Source: DATFQI01 sp963816955
Lineage (GTDB): Bacteria; Actinomycetota; Thermoleophilia; Solirubrobacterales; Solirubrobacteraceae
Length of the DNA stretch: 64,000 bases
Assembly (NCBI GenBank): GCA_963816955.1
Contig: CAWFME010000006.1
Location: 62,001 to 126,000, forward strand
Reading direction: 5' to 3'
Of the stretch, positions 8,523-17,155 are shown one piece after another. Made by a program: the position numbers and the translations under genes. The notes below the pieces were generated by a model. That model had not been told where the DNA came from, ran no database searches, and was given only the letters and a program-made list of their open reading frames with translations. Position 1 is the first letter of the stretch. Each line of letters starts with the position of its first letter.

Positions 8523-11500
8523 GCACCGCCTTTGACGTCTGCGGGCCCCTGCCGACCGGCGTGACCGTGCTCGAGGCGAGCGCGGGCACCGGCAAGACGT
8601 ACACGATCGCCGCTCTGGCCGCGCGCTACGTGGCCGACGGCATCCCGCTCGAGCAGCTCCTGCTCGTGACCTTCACGCGGATGGCGACCGGCGAGCTGCG
8701 CGACCGGGTGCGCGAGCGGCTCGTCAGCGCCGAGCAGGGGCTGGCCCGCGCGCTGGCGGGCGCGCCGCCCGACCGCGACGAGGTCGTGCGGCTGCTGTGC
8801 GAGGGAACTCGCGAGCAGGTCGAGCAGCGGCGGCGCCACCTCGCCCACGCGCTGGCGGACTTCGACAGCGCCACGATCGCCACGACGCACGGGTTCTGCC
8901 AGGAGGTGCTGGGCGGCCTCGGCGTGGCGGGCGACGTCGAGCCGGGCGTGACGTTCGTGGAGGACATCGGCGACCTCGTCGAGGAGGTGGTCGACGACCT
9001 GTATCTGCGACGGTTTCACTGGGTCCCCGGAAGGCCCGACTTCGGCCGCGCGCAGGCGCTGAAGATCGGCCGCGTCGCGATCGACAACCCGGCGACGCCG
9101 ATCGAGCCCCAGGCCGCCGGGCCGGACACGGTCGCGGGGATGCGGCGCGGGCTTGCCGAGGCGGTGCGCAAGGAGCTCGACGTCCGCAAGCGCCGGCTGG
9201 CGGTCATGACCTACGACGACCTGCTGACGCGGCTGAGGAAGATCCTCACCGACCCGGGCGGGGACGTCGCGATCGCCCGCCTGCGCCGGCGCTTCCGCGT
9301 CGTGCTCGTCGACGAGTTCCAGGACACCGACCCGGTCCAGTGGGAGATCGTCGAGCTCGCGTTCGGCGAGGGCGCGACGCTCGTGCTCATCGGCGACCCC
9401 AAGCAGGCGATCTACGCGTTCCGCGGCGCCGACGTCTACGCCTACCTGAAGGCCCGCCGCAGCGCCGGCGCGAGCGCCACGCTCGAGGTCAACTGGCGCA
9501 GCGACCAGGGGCTGCTGGAGGCCTACGACGCCCTGTTCGGGAACGCGCGGCTCGGCCACGAGGGGATCGGCTACCGCTCCGTGCGCGCAGCGGACGCCAA
9601 CCGCGAGCCGCGGCTGCTCGGCGCGCCCCGGCCGGAGCCGCTGCGCCTGCGGGTCGTCCACCGCGACGACCCGTCGATCGAGAAGACGCGCTACGGCTAC
9701 GCGGGCAACGACTCCTCGCGGCGGCACATCGCGTGCGACCTCGCCGGCGACCTCGTCTCGCTGCTGTCCTCTGGCGCGCGGATCGAGCGCCGCGCCGAGG
9801 ACGGCACGGTGCTCGGCCACGAGCCCGTGCGGCCGGGCCACGTCGCGGTGCTCGTGCGCACGCACCGCCAGGCGGCGCTCGTGCGCGACGCCCTGGACGC
9901 GGTCGAGATCCCGGCGGTCATCAACGGCGCGGGCAGCGTGTTCGGCTCCGAGCCGGCACGCGACTGGCTGCGGCTGCTGGAGGCGATCGAGCGCCCGAGC
10001 GCTCCGTCGCGCGCCCGCGCCGCGGCGCTGACCCCGTTCCTCGGCTGGGACGCCGAGCGCGTGGCGAGCGCGGCGGATGACGAGTGGGAGGAGGTCCACC
10101 GGCGCCTGCACGAGTGGGCGCGCGTACTGCGCGCGCGCGGGGTGGCCGCGCTGCTGGAGACGATCACGCTGCTCGAGGGGCTGCCGGGGCGGCTGCTCTC
10201 CGAGGAGGACGGCGAGCGCGGGCTGACCGACCTGCGCCACGTCGGCCAGCTGCTGCACGCCGCCGCGGCGGCCGAGCGGCTCGGCGCGACGGCGCTGACG
10301 GGCTGGCTGCGCCAGCGGATCAAGGCCTGCGAGCAGGAGACGGGCGACGAGGAGCGCAGCCGCCGGCTGGAGTCCGACGCCGAGGCCGTGCAGGTGCTCA
10401 CGATCCACCGCAGCAAGGGGCTCGAGTTCCCGATCGTGTACTTCCCGTACCTGTGGGAGCCGACCTGGCTCGGGCGCGAGCGAGAGGAGCCCGTCTTCTT
10501 CCACGACCCCGCCAACGAGGACGCGCGCACGATCGACGTCGGGCTCGACGGGCGGGCGTTCGCCGAGCATGTGGAGCAGTACGTGCGCGAGGCCCGCGGC
10601 GAGGACCTGCGGCTCGCCTACGTCGCGCTGACCCGCGCGCGCCACCAGGCGGTCGTGTGGTGGGCGGGCTCGGCGAACGCGCGCGAGTCGGCGCTGTCGC
10701 GGCTGCTGTTCGCGCGCGGCGAGGACGGCGCGATCCCGGCCAAGGGCCCCGCGACGCCGAGCGACCTCACCGCCGTCACGCGGCTCAACGCGCTCGCCGA
10801 GGCCGCGCCGGGGCGGATCGCCGTGGAGCGCTCGACACTGGAGGAGGAGCGGCCCTGGACCGGCGTGGCGGCGCCGGCCGCCGACCTCGACGCCGCGGCG
10901 TTCGCCCGCGCGCTGGACCTGCGCTGGCGGCGCACGTCCTTCAGCGACATCACGGCCGGCGCCTACGAGGCGCGGGTGGCCAGCGAGCCCGAGGAGGCGC
11001 TGCTCTCCGACGAGCCCGACACGGCGGCGCCCGTGGCGCTGCCCGGCGGCGCAGACGCGCTGCGCGACGCGCCGGCCGTGCTGACGGACATGGGCGTCGG
11101 CGTGCGCGTCGGCACGCTCGTGCACAGCGTGCTGGAGGCGACCGACTTCACCGCGCCCGACCTGCGCGCGGAGCTCGCCGCGCACGTCGCGGAGGCGCAG
11201 GCGCGGCGGCGCGTGGAGCTCGGCGACCCCGAGCACGTCGTCGAGGGGCTGGCCGCGGCGATCGAGACGCCGCTCGGGCCGCTCGCCGGCGAGGCGCGGC
11301 TGCGCGACGTCGCGCGCGCGGACCGGCTCGACGAGCTGACCTTCGAGCTGCCGCTGGTCGGCGGCGACGACCCGACGGGGCGGGTCGCGCCGGAGGCGAT
11401 CGCCGCCGTGCTCGGCGAGCACCTCGGGCCCGGCGACCCGCTCGGCGGCTACGCGGCGCGGCTGGGCGACCCCGCGCTGCGCGACAGCGTGCGCGGCTTC

Positions 11501-11890
11501 CTCACCGGCAGCCTCGACCTCGTGCTGCGGCTGCCCGGCGGGCGCTTCGCGATCGCCGACTACAAGACGAACTGGCTCGCTCCCGCGGCTGAGCCGCTGA
11601 CCGCCTGGCACCACCGCCCGGCGGCGCTGGCGGTGGAGATGGAGCACGCGCACTACGGCCTGCAGGCGCTGCTCTACACGGTCGCGCTGCACCGCTACCT
11701 GCGCTGGCGGCTGCCGGGCTACGACCCCGACGTCAACCTCGCGGGCGTGCTGTACCTGTTCCTGCGCGGGATGACGGGGCCGGACGTGCCGCGCGTGGAC
11801 GGCGCGCCGTGCGGCGTGTTCGCCTGGAAGCCGCCGGGCGCGCTGGTGACGGCGCTGTCCGACGTGCTCGACCGGGGAGGGGCCGCGTGA
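8519..11890 (+). CDS. recB: RecB, exodeoxyribonuclease V beta subunit (helicase-nuclease)
   Basis: A 1123-residue UvrD-family 3'-5' helicase with a C-terminal nuclease. Walker A is EASAGTGKT at 19-27, motif II VLVDEFQDTDP near 262-272, motif III LIGDPKQAIYAFRGAD, motif IV NWRSDQG, motif V VLTIHRSKGLEF near 627-638, and motif VI YVALTRARHQ near 700. The nuclease keeps the AIADYKTNW Mg-binding motif near 1013-1020. The GTG start overlaps the recC stop; the frame is open upstream but that stretch is recC. It overlaps recD by 4 nt, so recC-recB-recD is one coupled operon. Confidence 0.95.
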   Translation: MSTAFDVCGPLPTGVTVLEASAGTGKTYTIAALAARYVADGIPLEQLLLVTFTRMATGELRDRVRERLVSAEQGLARALAGAPPDRDEVVRLLCEGTREQVEQRRRHLAHALADFDSATIATTHGFCQEVLGGLGVAGDVEPGVTFVEDIGDLVEEVVDDLYLRRFHWVPGRPDFGRAQALKIGRVAIDNPATPIEPQAAGPDTVAGMRRGLAEAVRKELDVRKRRLAVMTYDDLLTRLRKILTDPGGDVAIARLRRRFRVVLVDEFQDTDPVQWEIVELAFGEGATLVLIGDPKQAIYAFRGADVYAYLKARRSAGASATLEVNWRSDQGLLEAYDALFGNARLGHEGIGYRSVRAADANREPRLLGAPRPEPLRLRVVHRDDPSIEKTRYGYAGNDSSRRHIACDLAGDLVSLLSSGARIERRAEDGTVLGHEPVRPGHVAVLVRTHRQAALVRDALDAVEIPAVINGAGSVFGSEPARDWLRLLEAIERPSAPSRARAAALTPFLGWDAERVASAADDEWEEVHRRLHEWARVLRARGVAALLETITLLEGLPGRLLSEEDGERGLTDLRHVGQLLHAAAAAERLGATALTGWLRQRIKACEQETGDEERSRRLESDAEAVQVLTIHRSKGLEFPIVYFPYLWEPTWLGREREEPVFFHDPANEDARTIDVGLDGRAFAEHVEQYVREARGEDLRLAYVALTRARHQAVVWWAGSANARESALSRLLFARGEDGAIPAKGPATPSDLTAVTRLNALAEAAPGRIAVERSTLEEERPWTGVAAPAADLDAAAFARALDLRWRRTSFSDITAGAYEARVASEPEEALLSDEPDTAAPVALPGGADALRDAPAVLTDMGVGVRVGTLVHSVLEATDFTAPDLRAELAAHVAEAQARRRVELGDPEHVVEGLAAAIETPLGPLAGEARLRDVARADRLDELTFELPLVGGDDPTGRVAPEAIAAVLGEHLGPGDPLGGYAARLGDPALRDSVRGFLTGSLDLVLRLPGGRFAIADYKTNWLAPAAEPLTAWHHRPAALAVEMEHAHYGLQALLYTVALHRYLRWRLPGYDPDVNLAGVLYLFLRGMTGPDVPRVDGAPCGVFAWKPPGALVTALSDVLDRGGAA

Positions 11891-13686
11891 GCGAGCTGCT
11901 CGACGCCGATCCGTTCGAGGTCCGCCGCGCGCTGCGGCCCCGGCCGGAGCTGCGCGCGTTCAACGAGGCGGGCGTGCTCGCGGCCGCCGACGTGCACGTC
12001 GCGGCGCGGCTGATGGCGCTGGCCGGCGAGGACGACCCCGAGGTCGCGCTCGCGGCCGCGCTGGCGGTGCGCGCGCCGCGGCTCGGGCACGTCTACGCGG
12101 ACCTGGCCACGGTGCGCGACACGACGGTGGTGGACGTCGAGGAGCCCATCGACATCGCAGCACTTCCGTGGCCGGATGTCGAGGACTGGGTGGCGCGGCT
12201 GTCGGCCAGCGCGCTCGCCGGGGGCCCGCTACGGCTCGAGGGCACCCGGGTGTACCTGGACCGCTACTGGCGCGAGGAGCGCCAGATCGCCGACGACCTG
12301 CGTGCGTTCGCGGGCGACCCTCCGGCCGGCGCCGCCACGGCGGTCGGCGGCCCCGCGGTGCGCGAGGACGTGCTCCGCGACGGGCTCGCGCGGCTCTTCG
12401 GCCCCGAGGACGGGCGCCAGCGCGCGGCGGCGGAGGCGGCGGTGCGGCGGCGGCTCGCGGTCATCGCCGGCGGTCCCGGCACCGGCAAGACCACGACGGT
12501 CGCGCGGATCGCCGCGCTGCTGGTCGAGCAGGCCGACGGGCCGCCGCCGCTGATCGCGCTCGCGGCGCCCACCGGCAAGGCCGCCGAGCGGCTCGGCGAG
12601 GCGGTCCACTACGAGGCGCGCCGGATCCGCGTCGAGCCGGCCGTGCGCGACGCGCTGCTCGCGCTCGAGCCCTCCACGCTGCACCGGCTGCTGGGCCCGC
12701 GCCGCGACAGCCACACCCGCTTCCGCCACCACCGCGGCAACCGCCTCCCGCACGACGTCGTGATCGTCGACGAGACCTCGATGGTCTCGCTGACGCAGAT
12801 GGCGCGGCTCGTCGAGGCGGTGCGTCCGGAAGCGCGGCTCGTGCTGGTCGGCGACCCGGATCAGCTCTCCTCGATCGAGGCCGGCGCCGTGCTCGGCGAC
12901 ATCGTCGGCTCCGGGACCGCGGAGGGGATCGTGGTGCTCGACCGCGAGCGCCGCTACGGCGGCGGGATCGCGGCGCTGGCGAGGGCGATCCGCGCCGGCG
13001 ACGCCGACGGCACGATCGGCGTCCTGCGCGAGGCGCCCGAGGGCGTGAGGTGGCTGGAGCACGACGCCGCCGGCGGCGAGGCGCTGGAGCCGATCCGCCG
13101 CCGCGCCGTCGATGCCGGCCGAGCTGTCTTCGACGCCGCGCGCGCGGGCGAGGACGCCGCCGCCCTGGCGGCGCTCGGCGCCTTCCGGCTGCTGTGCGCG
13201 CACCGCCGCGGGCCCTACGGGGTCGCCGCATGGGGCCCGCAGGTCGAGGGCTGGCTGGCCGCCGACGTCGGCGGCTTCAGCCGCGACGAGCGCTGGTACG
13301 CCGGCCGCCCGCTGCTGATCACCCAGAACGACTACGGGCTGCGGCTCTTCAACGGCGACACGGGCGTGGTCGTGCGCACCGAGACCGGGGTCGCCGCGGC
13401 CTTCCGGCGCCAGGGCGACGTCGTGCGGGTCGCGCCGAGCCGGCTCGACGCCGTCGAAGGAGTGCACGCGATGACGATCCACAAGGCGCAGGGCTCGCAG
13501 TTCCGCACGGCCGCGGTGCTGCTGCCCGACCGCGCCTCGCGGCTGCTGACCCGCGAGATGCTCTACACGGCGATCACCCGGGCGGAGTCGGAGCTGATCC
13601 TGGTGGGCACCGAGGACGCCGTGCGCGCCGCGGTCGAGCGCCGGGTCATCCGCGCCTCCGGCCTGCGCGAGCGCCTGGGGTCCTGA
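11887..13686 (+). CDS. recD: RecD, exodeoxyribonuclease V alpha subunit (5'-3' helicase)
   Basis: A 599-residue SF1B helicase. Walker A GGPGTGKTTT is near 194-203, Walker B VVIVDETSMVS near 291-301, motif III LVGDPDQLSSIEAGAVLGD, motif V MTIHKAQGSQF near 530, and motif VI LYTAITRAESELILVG close to the C-terminus. The N-terminal region of about 190 residues is the usual RecD interaction domain. GTG 11887 overlaps the recB stop (GTGA). All helicase motifs are intact. Length matches the E. coli protein (608 residues). Confidence 0.94.
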   Translation: MSELLDADPFEVRRALRPRPELRAFNEAGVLAAADVHVAARLMALAGEDDPEVALAAALAVRAPRLGHVYADLATVRDTTVVDVEEPIDIAALPWPDVEDWVARLSASALAGGPLRLEGTRVYLDRYWREERQIADDLRAFAGDPPAGAATAVGGPAVREDVLRDGLARLFGPEDGRQRAAAEAAVRRRLAVIAGGPGTGKTTTVARIAALLVEQADGPPPLIALAAPTGKAAERLGEAVHYEARRIRVEPAVRDALLALEPSTLHRLLGPRRDSHTRFRHHRGNRLPHDVVIVDETSMVSLTQMARLVEAVRPEARLVLVGDPDQLSSIEAGAVLGDIVGSGTAEGIVVLDRERRYGGGIAALARAIRAGDADGTIGVLREAPEGVRWLEHDAAGGEALEPIRRRAVDAGRAVFDAARAGEDAAALAALGAFRLLCAHRRGPYGVAAWGPQVEGWLAADVGGFSRDERWYAGRPLLITQNDYGLRLFNGDTGVVVRTETGVAAAFRRQGDVVRVAPSRLDAVEGVHAMTIHKAQGSQFRTAAVLLPDRASRLLTREMLYTAITRAESELILVGTEDAVRAAVERRVIRASGLRERLGS

Positions 13687-13695
13687 GCCGCGCCG

Positions 13696-13995
13696 ATGGC
13701 CGTGCTGGTCGACCCGCTGCGCGAGTACCCCGACGCCGGGCTGCCGTTCCGCGCGTGGTGCCACCTGGTGTCGGACGCGTCGTTCGAGGAGCTGCACGCG
13801 TTCGCCGCGGCGCTCGGGATCCCGCGGCGGTTCTTCCAGGGCGACCACTACGACCTGCCGGAGCACCTGCGCGACCGTGCGGTGGAGCTCGGCGCCGTCC
13901 CCGTCTCCACGCGCGAGCTGATCGTGCGCATGGCCGGGCCGCGCGGCGACCGGGCGCGTCACCGGGCATGGCGGCGGGTACGTCCCGGCGGATGA
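13696..13995 (+). CDS. DUF4031 domain protein
   Basis: A 99-residue protein beginning MAVLVDPLREYPDAGLPFRAWCHLVSD and containing DHYDLPEHLRDRAVELGAVPVSTREL, the pattern of DUF4031 proteins. These are short and widespread in actinobacteria with no known function. It starts 9 nt after recD and ends 7 nt before glgC, so it is probably co-transcribed with one or both. No signal peptide or membrane segment. Confidence 0.82.
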   Translation: MAVLVDPLREYPDAGLPFRAWCHLVSDASFEELHAFAAALGIPRRFFQGDHYDLPEHLRDRAVELGAVPVSTRELIVRMAGPRGDRARHRAWRRVRPGG

Positions 13996-14002
13996 GGAGC
14001 AC

Positions 14003-15184
14003 ATGAAGCGCCGCGTCCGGACGCTGGTGGTCGTGCTCGCCGGCGGGGCCGGCGGCCGCTTGGAGCTGCTCACGCACGAGCGCGCGAAGCCCGCGGTGTC
14101 CTTCGCGGGCACGCACCGGCTGATCGACTTCCCGCTGTCGAACTGCCTCAACGCCGGGCTGTCCGACGTCTGGATCGCGCAGCAGTTCAACCCGATCTCG
14201 CTCTCGGACCACCTCGCCAACGGCCGCCCGTGGGACCTCGACCGCACGGCCGGCGGCCTGCTGATCCTCCAGCCGCGGATGGGCCACGACGGCCGCGACG
14301 GCTTTCCGAAGGGCACCGCCGATGCGGTCTGGCGCAACGCGCCGATGATCCGCGAGTTCGCGCCCGACGCGCTGGTCGTGCTCAGCGCCGATGCCGTCTA
14401 CAAGCTCGACTACGGCGAGGTCGTGGACGCGCACGCGCAGTCCGGCGCCGCCGTGACGATGGTCACCACGGAGGTCGAGCCCGGCGACGCCGGCCGCTAC
14501 GGCGTCGTCCAGCTCGACGGCGAGCAGGTCACCGACTACGCCTACAAGCCGGACGAGCCGGCCACCAACACGATCTCCAACGAGGTCTTCGTCTTCAGCC
14601 CCGGCGAGGTGCTCGACCGCCTCGACGTGCTCGCCCAGGACTCCGGCGAGCTCGAGGACCTCGGCGACGAGCTCCTGCCCGGGCTCGTGGAGGACGGCCG
14701 CGCCCGCGCGCATCCGTTCGACGGCTACTGGCGCGACGTCGGCACGATCGACGCGTTCCACGCCGCGCACATGGAGCAGCTCGAGCACCCTCCCCCGATC
14801 GACCTCGACGACCCCGAGTGGCCGGTCCTCACGCACGCCGCCTCGCGCCGCGCGAGCGCCCGGGTGCTCGCCGGCGCCCGTGTGGAGCAGAGCATGCTCG
14901 CCACCGCCGCCCTGGTCGGCGGGACCGTGGAGCGCTCCGTGATCGGCCGCGGCGCCGTGGTCGAGGAGGGCGCGGTCGTGCGCGACTCCGTCGTCCTGCC
15001 GGGAGTGGTGATCCGCTCGGGGGCGACGGTCGAGCGGGCGATCGTGGACGACCTCGTGGAGGTCTGTGGCGGCGTGACGCTCGGCGCGGCCGGAGGGGAG
15101 ATCGCCTTGGTGGGCCTGCGGGCTTGTATCGAGCAGGACGTGCCGGCGGGTGGGCGCTATCCCGAGGTGGACGAGGGTTCCTGA
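14003..15184 (+). CDS. glgC: Glucose-1-phosphate adenylyltransferase (GlgC family)
   Basis: A 393-residue nucleotidyltransferase that makes ADP-glucose for glycogen or related glucans. The N-terminal nucleotide loop is VVVLAGGAGGRLELLTHERAKPAV (residues about 8-31), followed by RLIDFPLSNCLNAGL, FPKGTADAVWRNA, a D-bearing LSADAVYKLDY catalytic segment and the sugar-phosphate site near GYWRDVGTIDAF. The C-terminal third has the hexapeptide left-handed beta-helix (VIGRGAVVEEGAVVRDSVVLPG). A ribosome site GAGGAG precedes the ATG by 4-5 nt. The GAGG loop differs slightly from the usual GGxGxRL, but the arginine is present. Confidence 0.88.
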   Translation: MKRRVRTLVVVLAGGAGGRLELLTHERAKPAVSFAGTHRLIDFPLSNCLNAGLSDVWIAQQFNPISLSDHLANGRPWDLDRTAGGLLILQPRMGHDGRDGFPKGTADAVWRNAPMIREFAPDALVVLSADAVYKLDYGEVVDAHAQSGAAVTMVTTEVEPGDAGRYGVVQLDGEQVTDYAYKPDEPATNTISNEVFVFSPGEVLDRLDVLAQDSGELEDLGDELLPGLVEDGRARAHPFDGYWRDVGTIDAFHAAHMEQLEHPPPIDLDDPEWPVLTHAASRRASARVLAGARVEQSMLATAALVGGTVERSVIGRGAVVEEGAVVRDSVVLPGVVIRSGATVERAIVDDLVEVCGGVTLGAAGGEIALVGLRACIEQDVPAGGRYPEVDEGS

Positions 15185-15244
15185 ACTGCCGCTGGGTGGG
15201 GAGGTGGGGGAGCGGCCCGCGCCGGCGGTCCCCCCAGCCGCAGT
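15184..15244 (+). repeat. Stem-loop after glgC; copy A of a two-copy dispersed repeat
   Basis: Immediately after the glgC TGA. Arms 15185-15196 and 15233-15244 pair as ACTGCCGCTGGG with CCCAGCCGCAGT, with one mismatch and a long G-rich loop. The first 40 nt (15184-15223) closely match 57585-57626, also just after a gene. It may act as a terminator or 3' element. Confidence 0.7.
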
Positions 15245-15265
15245 CGACGTGAGCCCGCGAACCGC

Positions 15266-15886
15266 TCAGTGGCCTAGATGCCGCCGCTGCTCGCGCTCGA
15301 GCCGGCGCTCGGCGCGTGACTTCCTGCGGCCGCGCCGGAGGCTGGAGCCGCCCATGATCGAGATCATCTTCACTCGCAGCAGCGGGCCGCCGTCATCCGG
15401 CCGGACGGTGCTCCGGCTGATGTCGTTGCCGCCCATGAAGGCGAACTCGGACACCTCGACATTGAGGCCTTCGGGCACGCGGATGTCCGAACCGCCCATC
15501 AGGGAGTAGACGCGCATCTCGACCACGTCGGCAGCGAGCTCCGCGTCGTTGAGGTCGAGGTTGCCGCCGCCCATGAGGTTGAGCACCGTGACGGTCCGCC
15601 CGACGCGCCAGTGGCCCTTGCGGTCGCTGCCGCCCATCACCGACACGACCCAGCGGGTGCCGGTCTCGCCCGGCCGCACGGGCAGGCCGGAAGGGCGCGC
15701 GCGGGTGTCGCCGAGATCCTCGACGAGCCGCTCGAGCTCGCCGCGGGTCTTCGCCGCGTAGGCCGCCTCGACGCGCTCGTCGAGCTCGTCGACCGTCAGC
15801 TGCCCGTTGGCGCTGGAGGTGCGCAGGACGGTCACCGCCCGCTCGCGGTCGGCGTCGCTGGCGCGGATGTCGGGGAGGTCGGCCAC
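15266..15886 (-). CDS. DUF1707 protein with C-terminal MGG-repeat (LiaF-like) domain
   Basis: About 206 residues from GTG 15886 (a TTG at 15895 is also possible). The N-terminus ADLPDIRASDADRERAV is the DUF1707 domain seen at the front of many actinobacterial regulatory or membrane-stress proteins. After a linker there are five MGG units (VVSVMGGSD, LNLMGGGN, YSLMGGSD, FAFMGGND, ISIMGGSS) spaced about 20-25 residues apart, a beta-repeat like the LiaF/DUF2154 C-terminal domain. No transmembrane segment, so probably cytoplasmic. The C-terminus is Arg-rich. A hairpin repeat lies directly upstream. Confidence 0.82.
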   Translation of the reverse strand: MADLPDIRASDADRERAVTVLRTSSANGQLTVDELDERVEAAYAAKTRGELERLVEDLGDTRARPSGLPVRPGETGTRWVVSVMGGSDRKGHWRVGRTVTVLNLMGGGNLDLNDAELAADVVEMRVYSLMGGSDIRVPEGLNVEVSEFAFMGGNDISRSTVRPDDGGPLLRVKMISIMGGSSLRRGRRKSRAERRLEREQRRHLGH

Positions 15887-15897
15887 TCGAAGCAAGA

Positions 15898-15917
15898 TAA
15901 GGGACAGGCCCTTTAGG
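15898..15917 (+). repeat. TAAGGG-acagg-CCCTTTA hairpin repeat, copy 1
   Basis: A 20-nt copy of the dispersed hairpin element, one G shorter than the others. It sits in the 39-nt gap between the divergent DUF1707 and HhH-GPD genes, where promoters or ribosome sites must also lie. Confidence 0.8.
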
Positions 15918-15925
15918 ATCCGGGC

Positions 15926-16474
15926 ATGCCAGACCGCCTGCACTTCACCGAGTCGGACGAGGCCAACGAGCTGATCGCAAGCGAGCCGCTCGCGCTGCTG
16001 ATCGGGTTCGCGCTCGACCAGCAGGTGACGGTGCAGAAGGCGTTCTCAGGCCCGCTGGCGATCAAGGAGCGCGTCGGCACGCTCGACGCGGGGCGGCTCG
16101 CGGCGACCGACCTCGAGCCGGTGTTCCGCGAGCGGCCGGCCGTGCACCGCTTCCCGGGCTCGATGGCCAAGCGGGTCCACGACCTCGTCTCGCACGTCGC
16201 CGAGCACTACGACGGCGACGCCGCGCGCGTCTGGACGGACGCGAGCACGCCGGAGGAGCTGCGCGCGAACCTCGCGGCGCTGCCCGGGTTCGGGCAGATG
16301 AAGGTCGACTCGACGGCGGCCGTGCTCGCCCGCCGCTACGGCGTGCAGCTCGCAGAGCCGCTGGTCCCCGACCACCCGACGCTCGGCGACGTCGACTCGC
16401 CGCAGGCGCTGGCCGAGTACCAGGCCGGCAAGCGCGCCGCGAAGGCCGCGGCGCGCGCAGCGTCCGGCGCGTGA
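15926..16474 (+). CDS. HhH-GPD-type base-excision DNA repair family protein
   Basis: A 182-residue protein resembling the uncharacterised actinobacterial HhH-GPD family. The helix-hairpin-helix region is ELRANLAALPGFGQMKVDSTAAVLARRYG (residues about 111-139), where LPGFG is the hairpin; there is no classical Lys/Asp pair clearly at the glycosylase positions and no iron-sulfur cysteines, so glycosylase activity is inferred from family only. The N-terminus MPDRLHFTESDEANELI begins at ATG 15926. The C-terminus is an Ala/Lys-rich tail. Confidence 0.82.
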   Translation: MPDRLHFTESDEANELIASEPLALLIGFALDQQVTVQKAFSGPLAIKERVGTLDAGRLAATDLEPVFRERPAVHRFPGSMAKRVHDLVSHVAEHYDGDAARVWTDASTPEELRANLAALPGFGQMKVDSTAAVLARRYGVQLAEPLVPDHPTLGDVDSPQALAEYQAGKRAAKAAARAASGA

Positions 16475-16478
16475 TCGC

Positions 16479-16823
16479 TCAGGCGTCCTTCCAAGCGCTG
16501 CAGCCGACGCCCTCTTCGCAGACCCGGAAGTCGCGGACGTCCGAGCTGAAGCTCCGCGAGCTGCAGAGCTGGTCGTAGTTGTCCCAGACCTTCGGCCGGT
16601 TGCCGTTGGCGAGGATCAGGTCGGCGTACACGAGGTTGCCGTCGCTCTCGCGGTCGCAGGTCGACACCGTACGGTGGTCGGACCCGATCGACACCATGTC
16701 CGACCCGTGGTACGCGACCGTGTAGTGCGCGTAAGCCGCGGGCACCGCGATCGCTGCCACGGCGGCGAGTGACACGAGGGTTCCCGAAGCACCCCGTCGA
16801 ACGGTACGGGTCATGCTGCTCAT
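16479..16823 (-). CDS. Small secreted protein with four cysteines
   Basis: A 114-residue preprotein. RTVRRG followed by a hydrophobic core and AYA gives a signal peptide of about 32 residues, so it is exported. The mature part has four cysteines (STCDRE, QLCSSR, RVCEEGVGC) that could form two disulfides. A strong purine-rich ribosome site (GGAGGAGGAGG) lies just upstream of ATG 16823; an in-frame ATG at 16814 is the alternative. No family recognised. Convergent with the HhH-GPD gene, 4 nt apart. Confidence 0.7.
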   Translation of the reverse strand: MSSMTRTVRRGASGTLVSLAAVAAIAVPAAYAHYTVAYHGSDMVSIGSDHRTVSTCDRESDGNLVYADLILANGNRPKVWDNYDQLCSSRSFSSDVRDFRVCEEGVGCSAWKDA

Positions 16824-16903
16824 CCTGCCTCCTCCTCCGGCTCGGCCGTCGCACCGTTGCGAGGGCCAACGGGCAGGAACCTACCCCTCGAAGGGGGATT
16901 GGG

Positions 16904-17110
16904 TCAAGTTCTCAACTGCTTGACGATCTTCGCGGTCGTCGAGGCGACGTACCAGAGCGACAGCACGTAGAACGTCGCGCCGAGCACCGCCTGGACCTGG
17001 TCCTCGGTGATGGGACCGCGCTTGGCGGCCGGCGGGGCGAGCTTGTCCGCCACGGTCTGGCGCCAGCCGGTGAGCCCGGCGTGGCCGATCTGCTCGTGTG
17101 TCTTGGCCAT
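16904..17110 (-). CDS. Small single-span membrane protein
   Basis: A 68-residue protein: a soluble N-terminal half (MAKTHEQIGHAGLTGWRQTVADKLAPP) and one hydrophobic segment near residues 40-62 (AVLGATFYVLSLWYVASTTAKIV) ending in basic residues. It looks like a real small protein rather than a shadow, because the opposite strand lacks protein-like sequence. Function unknown. It is divergent from the alpha-mannosidase gene across 45 nt. Confidence 0.6.
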   Translation of the reverse strand: MAKTHEQIGHAGLTGWRQTVADKLAPPAAKRGPITEDQVQAVLGATFYVLSLWYVASTTAKIVKQLRT

Positions 17111-17155
17111 GCCGCAGGCCTACCCGGCAGCGCCGCGGCGTAGGCTGCGGCCGCG

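Noticed and set aside
4966..8604. A minus-strand open frame of about 1212 codons across recC
   Set aside because: Antisense shadow of recC. The sequence is Arg/Ala/Gly-rich with no domain, and recC has family sequence on the plus strand.
8291..11692. A long minus-strand open frame across recB
   Set aside because: Antisense shadow; all helicase motifs are on the plus strand.
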